From positions 1 through 64,000 of the forward strand of contig CAMKGA010000006.1 of NCBI GenBank assembly GCA_946412015.1: 64,000 nt of DNA. Reading direction: 5' to 3'. Within the stretch, counting starts at the first letter, position 1; each line of letters opens with the position of its first letter. A program made the position numbers and the translations under genes. The DNA comes from an uncultured Caryophanales bacterium (GTDB lineage Bacteria; Bacillota_I; Bacilli_A; RF39; UBA660). The notes beneath the pieces are model-generated. The model did no database searches. It saw only the letters and a program-made list of their open reading frames with translations, and was not told the DNA's origin. This document shows, piece by piece, positions 17,015 through 24,014 of this stretch.

Positions 17015-17272
17015 TTATTCTCCTATAATTTTTTCAAGTTCATCATATATTTCATTACTTATATTAGTTTCTAATACTCTATCTAAAATTTTATTATCTT
17101 TAGCTTTTTTTAATACGCTAATATCTTTTTTTATATAAGCACCCTTACCATTTTGCTTACCTGTTGTATCAACAAATACATTATCATATTTATCTTTAAC
17201 TATTCTTATTAAATCCTGCTTTTGATACCTTTCGCGAGTCACAACACACATACGCATTGGAATCTTTTTCAT
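17015..17272 (-). CDS. ylxR: YlxR/RnpM family RNA-binding protein
   Basis: 85 residues with the DUF448 hallmarks: RMCVVTRERYQKQDLIRIVK, and GKGAYIKKD. In Bacillus this protein (RnpM) binds RNase P RNA and affects its activity. Position between nusA and infB is the conserved one. Its ATG overlaps the end of nusA. Confidence 0.93.
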   Translation of the reverse strand: MKKIPMRMCVVTRERYQKQDLIRIVKDKYDNVFVDTTGKQNGKGAYIKKDISVLKKAKDNKILDRVLETNISNEIYDELEKIIGE

Positions 17273-18450
17273 TATTCTAAAATATTTATTCCTGCTTCTT
17301 TTACTTGTTCATATGTTTTAATTTCTAAATTATAATGTGTTAGGCGACTTGCAAGTTTTACATTAATTCCTTTTTTACCAATTGCAAGAGATAAATTTTC
17401 TTTATTTACAACAACCATTGTCTCTTTAGTCTTCTCATCAAGAACAAACACTTTTAAATCCTTAGCTGGAGCAAGTGCATTAGATATAAATGTTGCAGGA
17501 TCTTTACTATAAGCTACTATATCTATTTTCTCACCATTTAATTCACGTAGAATATTATTAATACGAGTCCCTTTCTCTCCTACACAAGCACCAACTGCAT
17601 CAATGTTAGGATTATCTGAATATACTGCAATCTTAGTTCTATTACCCGCATCACGTGCAACACTATAAACTATAACATCGCCATCACTAATTTCTGGAAT
17701 TTCAAGTTCAAATAATCTTGTAATAAATCCATAATATTTACGAGTAAGTAAAATTAAAGCTCCCTTTGAATTTATATCTACTTTACTAATATATGCTTTA
17801 ATATTAGAACCCATTTTAATTTTTTCACCAGGAATAATCTCAGTTTTTGGAAGTAATCCTTGAGTCTTACCAAAATCAATAAAGTAATTTTTCTCATCTT
17901 CCATATCAACTGTACCTGAAATTAATTCTCCTTCTTTATCTTCAAACATAGATGCAATATTATTTCTTTCTGCCTCTCTTATTTTTTGTACAAGGACTTG
18001 TTTAGCAGTAGCAGCTGCAACACGTCCAAAATCTGCAGGAGTTACTTCTTGTTCAATTGTATCACCCACATTAATAGATGGATCAATCTTTCTTGCATCC
18101 TCTAATGTTATATATAATTTTTCATTAAATACAAATGGACGATATCTTTCTTCTTCAGGTAAATCTTCTAAATTTTCATCATTTAATTCTTCTTCTGTTA
18201 ATTCAACTTCATCTTTAAATCCTTCATCAAGTGATTCTTTATGCTCTTTATCAAGTACAACAGTTTTAAAAGAATACATCTTAATTTCAGCAGTTTCACG
18301 ATTTAAATCAACTCTTGAATTAGGAAGCTTATATTGCTTTTTATAAGCACTATTTAAACCAAGTTCAATTGAATCATATAAATAATCTTTATCCATTCCT
18401 GATTCTTTTGAAAAAGTATCAATTGCTTTTTTTAACTCTTCACTATTCAT
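17272..18450 (-). CDS. nusA: Transcription termination/antitermination factor NusA
   Basis: Binds RNA polymerase and modulates pausing and termination. The order is N-terminal polymerase-binding domain (1-~160), S1 (ISGTVDMEDEKNYFIDFGKTQ, about 195 on) and two KH domains (VGACVGEKGTRINNILRELNGE; LAIGKKGINVKLASRLT). It lacks the C-terminal acidic repeats, like other Gram-positive NusA. I place the start at the ATG at 18450, preceded by GGGATGTG; the frame is open 17 codons further up but overlaps rimP. Confidence 0.96.
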   Translation of the reverse strand: MNSEELKKAIDTFSKESGMDKDYLYDSIELGLNSAYKKQYKLPNSRVDLNRETAEIKMYSFKTVVLDKEHKESLDEGFKDEVELTEEELNDENLEDLPEEERYRPFVFNEKLYITLEDARKIDPSINVGDTIEQEVTPADFGRVAAATAKQVLVQKIREAERNNIASMFEDKEGELISGTVDMEDEKNYFIDFGKTQGLLPKTEIIPGEKIKMGSNIKAYISKVDINSKGALILLTRKYYGFITRLFELEIPEISDGDVIVYSVARDAGNRTKIAVYSDNPNIDAVGACVGEKGTRINNILRELNGEKIDIVAYSKDPATFISNALAPAKDLKVFVLDEKTKETMVVVNKENLSLAIGKKGINVKLASRLTHYNLEIKTYEQVKEAGINILE

Positions 18451-18451
18451 C

Positions 18452-18706
18452 TTATTCACATCCCTTCTCTTTTGAACAAACATCAAGTATATAATTATCA
18501 CTTATTGGATCATTATCATCTAATATAGGATTAATTAACTTACTAACAACAACACAATCATCAATATCAATAATCCCGTTCTTATCAATGACAACCCTTA
18601 AAAAATTATTACCATCTTCATAAACATATTCTACTGAATCTAGTATATAATTATTCTCTTCAATTACATCCTTAATTAAATTTGTTACAACATCTTCTAC
18701 CTTCAT
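18452..18706 (-). CDS. rimP: Short RimP-like ribosome maturation protein (N-terminal domain only)
   Basis: 84 residues match the N-terminal RimP domain (DSVEYVYEDGNNFLRVVIDKNG, then DDCVVVSKLINPILDD, then YILDV). Normal RimP is ~150 residues with a C-terminal SH3-like domain; here the frame ends right after the YxLDVxS position (VCSKEKGCE). Position upstream of nusA supports the identity. Whether half a RimP is functional cannot be told. Confidence 0.8.
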   Translation of the reverse strand: MKVEDVVTNLIKDVIEENNYILDSVEYVYEDGNNFLRVVIDKNGIIDIDDCVVVSKLINPILDDNDPISDNYILDVCSKEKGCE

Positions 18707-18726
18707 ATTACCTCCATATTACTTTA

Positions 18727-18752
18727 AAGAGTGGGAATCCCCACTCTTTTTC
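18727..18752. promoter_or_regulatory. Leader hairpin of the rimP-nusA-infB operon
   Basis: AAAGAGTGGG and CCCACTCTTT pair perfectly over 10 bp. On the plus strand it looks like a terminator (five T follow) but no plus-strand gene precedes it. On the minus strand it lies at the very 5' end of the operon transcript, where it may stabilise mRNA or act as an attenuator. Confidence 0.5.
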
Positions 18753-18765
18753 TTGCAACAAATAA

Positions 18766-18794
18766 ATTATATCATAAAATTCATTAAATGTATA
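18766..18794 (-). promoter_or_regulatory. Promoter of the rimP-nusA-infB operon
   Basis: Minus strand: -35 TATACA (18789-18794), 17-bp spacer, extended -10 TGATATAAT (box 18766-18771). Confidence 0.65.
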
Positions 18795-18834
18795 GCTTTT
18801 TATAGACTAACCGATATATTGTTATTTAAATTTA

Positions 18835-18858
18835 TAAAAAAAGAAAGCCTAAGCTTTC
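18835..18858 (-). terminator. Terminator of herA
   Basis: Minus strand GAAAGC-TTAG-GCTTTC followed by seven T. The stem starts in the last codons of herA and the loop contains its TAG stop. Confidence 0.75.
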
Positions 18859-20600
18859 CAGGTTGCGATAATATTAGCATTACTACTATATGGTTCAGGA
18901 TTAGGAAGTGGCATTTTTACAATCATTGGAATTTTAAATGCTTTACCAAAAGCAACACATGTTCCTGGTTGTAAATTTTTCTGTTTTTCCATAATCTCTT
19001 CACTCATATTAGGTAACATCTTTTTTATATAATCTAAATCTCTTGGGTGCGTCATTTTAAATATCAAAAAGTCAATACACTGTGATATAACCGTTTCAGA
19101 TATTTCAACTGGTCTTTGAGATATTAGATTAAGTATCATACCAAATTTACGTCCTTCTTTGGCAATTCTCTCAAAAATATTATATCCAAGTAATTTTAAA
19201 TCTCCATCATTTTGTACATATCTATGACATTCTTCTAAAACTAAATGAAATGGAATAGATGCACGTACCTTTAATGACTTAGTAAAATTAAAGAACATTT
19301 TTGAATATATTTTAACAATAGTCTTTGCTAGTCTATCATCTAAATCTTCTAAGTTAAAATTAATAATTTGAGCTTTACGATTATTTTTACTAACAAGCGA
19401 TGCAATATATTGTTCGAATGTTATATAGTTTGGATAATTAAAGAATACTGCATTTTCAGATATAGCAAGCGAATGAAGTCTAACTTTAAGTGTTATAGCT
19501 TCATTATACATATGCTCATTTCTAAGTAATCCTTCTGATATTAAAGTAAATTGTAATGCACGCTCTAAATCATTTAAAGTAAAATAATGATCACTAGATG
19601 GTTCCAATTTTTCTAAATCAGGTTTTATAAAACTAGTTACATAATCTGTAATTAAATTACTTTCAACAAAAGTACCGCTTGTATTAATTTCAAAGCAATC
19701 TCTAAACTTTCTAATATAACCTAGTCCTTGTACTGGCGTTTCTAGTGAGAACTGATCTGTTGAACAACTAGAAATTATTGAGAATATATCATTTCTCTTA
19801 CTTGCTGCTGTTTGATTAGTGTACATAATATCCATAATTGCTTTAGCTATTAAATGATTTTTATATTCATTACTTATATTATCATTTGTTGAAAATATTC
19901 TAACTAATTTTAACATTCTTTCAATTATTGTAAGTTGTGAATGAGTATCAGCTTCAAGTAAAAGCGCATAATCATCAATAGAAAGCAACCACAATGGAAT
20001 ACTTAATAATTCTCCATCATTTTGCATTCTATTAGTAGTATAAAATTTAAACTGATAATTAGGATTTACATCATTTAATTTGGAAAAAGCAGTGTGATAC
20101 TCTCCGTATGCATCAAATATCATATAATTGGCTCTAAATGGCATAAAGTCTTTATTATAAAATAGGCTTTGAATAAGACTTGCAACACCATATGATTTAC
20201 CAGAACCAGTATTACCAAATATAGCTAAATGGTTACTACATAATTCATTAATATCAACATATACTGGTTTATCATCATATAATGGTGAATAGCCTAATCT
20301 AAATACACTATTGCCAGGATGTCCAACAATAAGTTCTAACTCCTCATCATTTACTATTCTAACATTTGCTTCCATAGTAGGTTTACGTAGAACTCCTCCT
20401 ATAAACTTGCCATTATTAATCTCACCTAAAAAATGCACCTTAATTAATTCTTTAGATACATCTACTACTTCTCCTAATATCTTTTTGTTTGTATCCTCAA
20501 ATACTACATTCATATTAATTAAATTCATACCAATTGGAGTACCAGCAGGTATATTAATATGAGCAATATTATCACTTATATATACAATTTTCCCGAACAT
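18849..20600 (-). CDS. HerA-like DNA translocase/ATPase
   Basis: The N-terminal ~95 residues are a HAS-barrel (FGKIVYISDNIAHINIPAG...). Then comes a RecA/FtsK-like ATPase with Walker A GNTGSGKS (129-136), Walker B-type strand FHLVLEECHRY, and a C-terminal ISQRPVEISETVISQCIDFL sensor region with arginine. HerA forms hexamers that pump DNA, usually with the nuclease NurA for end resection or with defence effectors. No nurA or effector is adjacent. The gene lies between ylxM and the rimP operon. The start is the ATG at 20600, after AGGGTGTG. Confidence 0.85.
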   Translation of the reverse strand: MFGKIVYISDNIAHINIPAGTPIGMNLINMNVVFEDTNKKILGEVVDVSKELIKVHFLGEINNGKFIGGVLRKPTMEANVRIVNDEELELIVGHPGNSVFRLGYSPLYDDKPVYVDINELCSNHLAIFGNTGSGKSYGVASLIQSLFYNKDFMPFRANYMIFDAYGEYHTAFSKLNDVNPNYQFKFYTTNRMQNDGELLSIPLWLLSIDDYALLLEADTHSQLTIIERMLKLVRIFSTNDNISNEYKNHLIAKAIMDIMYTNQTAASKRNDIFSIISSCSTDQFSLETPVQGLGYIRKFRDCFEINTSGTFVESNLITDYVTSFIKPDLEKLEPSSDHYFTLNDLERALQFTLISEGLLRNEHMYNEAITLKVRLHSLAISENAVFFNYPNYITFEQYIASLVSKNNRKAQIINFNLEDLDDRLAKTIVKIYSKMFFNFTKSLKVRASIPFHLVLEECHRYVQNDGDLKLLGYNIFERIAKEGRKFGMILNLISQRPVEISETVISQCIDFLIFKMTHPRDLDYIKKMLPNMSEEIMEKQKNLQPGTCVAFGKAFKIPMIVKMPLPNPEPYSSNANIIATWKA

Positions 20601-20612
20601 TTCACACACACC

Positions 20613-20897
20613 CTATATTAATTCTTTTATTTTTGATTTTATATCACTGGGTAAATCAACAATAATCTCATCAATTAATTTACTCTTTTTATATAATTCT
20701 AATTTTTCTTCATAATAATTTAACTTTTTTTCTATCTCTTTTAAACTATTAAATACTGCATTTCTACTTACATTGTAATTTTCCGATATTTCTTGTAAGG
20801 ATAAATTATTAAAATAATATTCCTCAAAATATAGTCTTTGCTTATCCGTAAGCAAATTACTATAATAATCATAAAGAATTGTAAGTTCTAAATTCAT
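20613..20897 (-). CDS. ylxM: YlxM/p13-like helix-turn-helix protein (UPF0122)
   Basis: 94 residues with a sigma-region-4-like HTH: LTDKQRLYFEEYYFNNLSLQ and EISENYNVSRNAVFNSLKEIE. In Gram-positives it is encoded beside ftsY/ffh and is thought to assist the signal recognition particle. Here one 105-residue membrane protein gene lies between it and ftsY, with a 4-bp overlap. Confidence 0.9.
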   Translation of the reverse strand: MNLELTILYDYYSNLLTDKQRLYFEEYYFNNLSLQEISENYNVSRNAVFNSLKEIEKKLNYYEEKLELYKKSKLIDEIIVDLPSDIKSKIKELI

Positions 20898-21199
20898 CTA
20901 AAAATCTTAATTAAAGTAGATACAATAAAATATATAGCAAGTATTATATATACGACACTTAAAAATATGCAAGCTGTATTAAAATACTTCTTTTTATAAT
21001 AAATATAGTTATTATATGCCATAATTAAAAGTGTTACACCAACTACTATATAAAATACAGATAGAAAAATTGGTTCAAATAACGAAACAATTGCAAAAAT
21101 AAATACTGCTTCTGTAAACAATATTTGCGCAAGCAATGGTATTGTCAGTTTGAAATCCTTAAAATCTTGTAATAACCCCTTTTTTTCTTTTTTCTCCAT
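20894..21199 (-). CDS. Small membrane protein
   Basis: About 101 residues with three hydrophobic segments (about 20-40, 45-62 and 78-96) and a basic N-terminus (MEKKEKKGLLQDFKDFK). No family recognised. The start is the ATG at 21199 because GAGGTG precedes it. It is packed between ftsY and ylxM with short overlaps, so its expression is tied to the SRP receptor. Confidence 0.7.
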   Translation of the reverse strand: MEKKEKKGLLQDFKDFKLTIPLLAQILFTEAVFIFAIVSLFEPIFLSVFYIVVGVTLLIMAYNNYIYYKKKYFNTACIFLSVVYIILAIYFIVSTLIKIFR

Positions 21200-21207
21200 A
21201 AAACACC

Positions 21208-22185
21208 TCACATATCTTTAAATAATCCATAGATATATTTTTCTATATCAAAGACTTTTAAATCTTCTTTTTGTTCACCTAACCCAACAAATTTAACAGG
21301 AATATCTACACTATCTTTTATAGCAAGAACTATTCCACCCTTTGCTGTCCCATCTAATTTAGTAAGAACTATTCCGGTAACATCTGTAATTTCTTTAAAA
21401 CTCTTAGCTTGACTTATACCATTTTGACCTGTTGTTGCATCTAGAACTAATAATGTCTCACTAGGGCCTTCTGGAATAATCTTTTTTATTACTCTATTTA
21501 TTTTAGCAAGTTCTTCCATTAAATTAGTTTTATTCTGTAATCTCCCAGCAGTATCAACTAGTACTACATCATAATCTTCATCTACAGCCTTTTTAACTCC
21601 ATCATAAACAACACTAGCTGGATCTGTATTTTCTTTATAAATAACAGGACAATCAGTACGATTTCCCCACTCTTTTAACTGTTCAACCGCTCCAGCTCTA
21701 AACGTATCTCCTGCAACAAGCAATACTTTTTTGTTTTCTTGCTTTAATTTATAAGCAATTTTACCAATAGTTGTAGTCTTTCCAACACCATTAACACCCA
21801 CAAATAAAATAACTGTAGGATACTCACTACTATAATTAATCTTATTTACTACAATCTGATTATTGATGTATATAATAAACATTTCATCAACAATAATATC
21901 TTTTAAATCTTCACTATCTGTAATATTTTCTTTCTTAACACGTTTTTTTAATTTATCAATAAAATTAATTACTGTATTAACACCAATATCAGCCATGATT
22001 AATATTTCTTCTAATTCTTCAAAATATTCATCATTGACTTTTTTATATTTACCATTTAAAATACTAATTTTATCAGTAAAATAATTACGTGTCTTTTTAA
22101 GACCATCATCATAACTTTTTAACTCTTTTTTTTCTTCATTAGATGAAGATTTAAATATACTCTTTAATTTATTAAAAAATCCCAT
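21208..22185 (-). CDS. ftsY: Signal recognition particle receptor FtsY
   Basis: SRP GTPase with NG domain: G1 GVNGVGKTTTIGK (about 128-140), DTAGR, LVLDATTGQNG, TKLDGTAKGG and GLGEQKEDLKVFD. The acidic A domain is reduced to ~35 lysine/serine-rich residues, so the protein (325 aa) is close to the minimal form. It docks ribosome-SRP complexes at the membrane for co-translational insertion. Confidence 0.96.
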   Translation of the reverse strand: MGFFNKLKSIFKSSSNEEKKELKSYDDGLKKTRNYFTDKISILNGKYKKVNDEYFEELEEILIMADIGVNTVINFIDKLKKRVKKENITDSEDLKDIIVDEMFIIYINNQIVVNKINYSSEYPTVILFVGVNGVGKTTTIGKIAYKLKQENKKVLLVAGDTFRAGAVEQLKEWGNRTDCPVIYKENTDPASVVYDGVKKAVDEDYDVVLVDTAGRLQNKTNLMEELAKINRVIKKIIPEGPSETLLVLDATTGQNGISQAKSFKEITDVTGIVLTKLDGTAKGGIVLAIKDSVDIPVKFVGLGEQKEDLKVFDIEKYIYGLFKDM

Positions 22186-22202
22186 AAATCCCCCTTATAA
22201 TA

Positions 22203-22397
22203 CTATTCACATTTTCCATCCCCTGGTGATTTACCATCAACATATGTTTTTCCCATCATCTCACAAGATGATTTTGTCATTGTATCTTGTAAATATCCAC
22301 CAAATATTTTAACAACACTTATAACAACAACACTTATAACTGCAATAATAAGTAAATACTCAACAAGAGCCTGTCCTCGATTAGAGTTTAATCTCAT
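22203..22397 (-). CDS. Flp/class III signal pilin-like peptide
   Basis: 64 residues from the ATG at 22397 (GGTGA five bases upstream). A short basic head is followed by RGQALVEYLLIIAVISVVVI, the form of Flp or class III pilin signal sequences where cleavage leaves Q or E at +1/+5. The tail carries two cysteines (SSCEMMGKTYVDG...GKCE). No tad/assembly genes are in the window. It could be a pilin subunit or simply a small membrane peptide. Confidence 0.65.
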   Translation of the reverse strand: MRLNSNRGQALVEYLLIIAVISVVVISVVKIFGGYLQDTMTKSSCEMMGKTYVDGKSPGDGKCE

Positions 22398-22442
22398 AAA
22401 TGTCACCTTACCCTAAGTTAATTTTATAACATTTTCATATAT

Positions 22443-22471
22443 TTGTCAATTGAATTTATATTTGATATAAT
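22443..22471 (+). promoter_or_regulatory. Promoter of the DUF192 gene
   Basis: -35 TTGTCA (22443-22448), 17-bp spacer, -10 TATAAT (22466-22471) with upstream TG. The start codon is only ~15 bp after the -10, so the mRNA would have a very short leader. Confidence 0.75.
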
Positions 22472-22485
22472 TTTTATGTGATAAT

Positions 22486-22794
22486 ATGAAATTGATACTA
22501 AAAAATAATAAAATAGAATTAAAAAAATGTGATAAATTTAAAGATAAATTACTAGGCTTTATGTTTAAAAAAAATATAAATTGTGCACTTAGATTTAAAT
22601 GTAAAGCAATCCATACATTTTTTATGAGAGAAAATATAGATATTATTATAACAGATAAAAACAATAAAATATTATATATATATAATAATTTTAAAAAAAA
22701 TAGAATCTTAATAAAATTAAAATCCTACTATTTTTATGAATTACCAAGCAACTCTAATACATATAAAGTTAATGAAACACTTATTTTTTCTTAA
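22486..22794 (+). CDS. DUF192-family protein
   Basis: 102 residues with the DUF192 layout: KDKLLGFMFKKNIN, AIHTFFMRENIDIIITDKNN and a final YFYELPSNS segment where the family has the LEL(P)xG turn. The family (PF02643) is small and often secreted; its role is not settled. This copy has no signal peptide. It is convergent with and overlaps the lgt-like gene by 14 bp. Confidence 0.75.
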   Translation: MKLILKNNKIELKKCDKFKDKLLGFMFKKNINCALRFKCKAIHTFFMRENIDIIITDKNNKILYIYNNFKKNRILIKLKSYYFYELPSNSNTYKVNETLIFS

Positions 22795-23566
22795 CTTTTT
22801 TTATTATTAAACTAATTATAACAAATAACATTATTAACAAGCTAATTATTTGTGATGTAGATAGTCCAAATAAAAAACCTCTATAATGATCTCCCCTAAA
22901 GAATTCAAATATAAATCTAGCAATTGCATATAATGATAAATATAAATATATTAAGCATCCTTTAAGTTTTTCTTTCTTATATAATATATACATAAATATA
23001 AATAATACTAAGTTAAATATAGATTCAACTAACTGTATTGGGAATCTATTTACACCATTTGCAATCTCTACAATTGAATGTTTATATTTAAATCCTATAT
23101 GACTTTCAATCCCATAACAACATCCAGATAAAAAGCATCCAATTCTAGCAAAAAAATGAAATAGTGGTATTGTAAAAGCTCCAATATCAAAATAAAGTTT
23201 TGAATCACACTTCTTTTTTTTCATATAGAAACAGGCAGTTAATAATCCTCCAATTAACCCACCATAAAATACTTGACCACCAAATATATAAATAAATATA
23301 TCAATAAACTGTTTTATTGATTTTATTCTATTAAAATGAATAACTACTTTATATAAAATATTTATATTTGTAATTCCATATAAAAGATGACCACCTATAA
23401 ATAATCCAATTGCACTTATAAGTAAAATAACTAATATTTCATTAGGATCTTTTCCTCTTTTTTTTGCTTCATTTATAGCAAAAGGTCCTGAGACAAAAAT
23501 ACCTATCATTGTCATTATTAAATACATGCTTATCTGCTTTCCAAATATATTTACATAAGGAATCAT
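22781..23566 (-). CDS. Prolipoprotein diacylglyceryl transferase-family protein (Lgt-like)
   Basis: 261 residues with about seven membrane segments. It keeps the Lgt glycine-rich signatures GGQVFYGGLIGG and ARIGCFLSGCCYG and the late RFIFEFFRGD arginine region. Lgt attaches diacylglycerol to lipoprotein cysteines. In the classical enzyme the first motif is FHGGLIG; here His is Tyr. The second motif is the GCCYG version seen in Lgt paralogues. The window encodes at least two lipoproteins that need such an enzyme, but whether this is the main Lgt is unclear. Confidence 0.8.
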   Translation of the reverse strand: MIPYVNIFGKQISMYLIMTMIGIFVSGPFAINEAKKRGKDPNEILVILLISAIGLFIGGHLLYGITNINILYKVVIHFNRIKSIKQFIDIFIYIFGGQVFYGGLIGGLLTACFYMKKKKCDSKLYFDIGAFTIPLFHFFARIGCFLSGCCYGIESHIGFKYKHSIVEIANGVNRFPIQLVESIFNLVLFIFMYILYKKEKLKGCLIYLYLSLYAIARFIFEFFRGDHYRGFLFGLSTSQIISLLIMLFVIISLIIKKVKKK

Positions 23567-23602
23567 ATTACCACCAAATTAATTATAACATACAAAAAAA
23601 AA

Positions 23603-23624
23603 ATAAAAAAGCATTTCTGCTTCT
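23603..23624 (-). terminator. Terminator of the DUF4190 gene
   Basis: Minus strand AAGCA-GAAA-TGCTT then a T run. Short stem. Confidence 0.55.
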
Positions 23625-23627
23625 CTA

Positions 23628-23942
23628 TTAATATAAGCTTGTTACAGCTGCTGAATTAACTGCAGAGTTAACAGCACTTGCACAAATAAGTACACAAATA
23701 ACACCAATAGCACTAAATGCAGTACCAATAATAGCACATACTAATCCAGCTGTAGCCATTCCAGTTTGTCCTGTTGCAGCAGTTTTACGTCCTTTAACTC
23801 CGAAAACAATACCAACAATACCAAGTACTAATGTGAAATAACATACTACTGGAATAAAAGCTCCAACGATAGATAAAATACCTGTAACTAAAGCAGTAAT
23901 TGAAAATGCTTTAGAATTATTCTTTGGCGCATTATTTTCCAT
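23628..23942 (-). CDS. DUF4190-type small membrane protein
   Basis: 104 residues: a polar NNSK-rich head, then hydrophobic segments (ITALVTGILSIVGAF, VLGIVGIVFGVKG, LVCAIIGTAFSAIGVIC) with the glycine-rich hairpin of DUF4190. Function unknown. Its codon use is richer in GC than its neighbours because of Ala/Gly/Val content. GGAGTG-type ribosome site precedes the ATG. Confidence 0.75.
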   Translation of the reverse strand: MENNAPKNNSKAFSITALVTGILSIVGAFIPVVCYFTLVLGIVGIVFGVKGRKTAATGQTGMATAGLVCAIIGTAFSAIGVICVLICASAVNSAVNSAAVTSLY

Positions 23943-24014
23943 AACAACACTCCTTTCTTACTATCAACATTTTATCAAACATTGACTAATTTTGTCAACT
24001 AATATCATGAATTT

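Noticed and set aside
18727-18752. Plus-strand terminator
   Set aside because: No plus-strand gene precedes it; it fits better as a 5' leader hairpin of the rimP operon.
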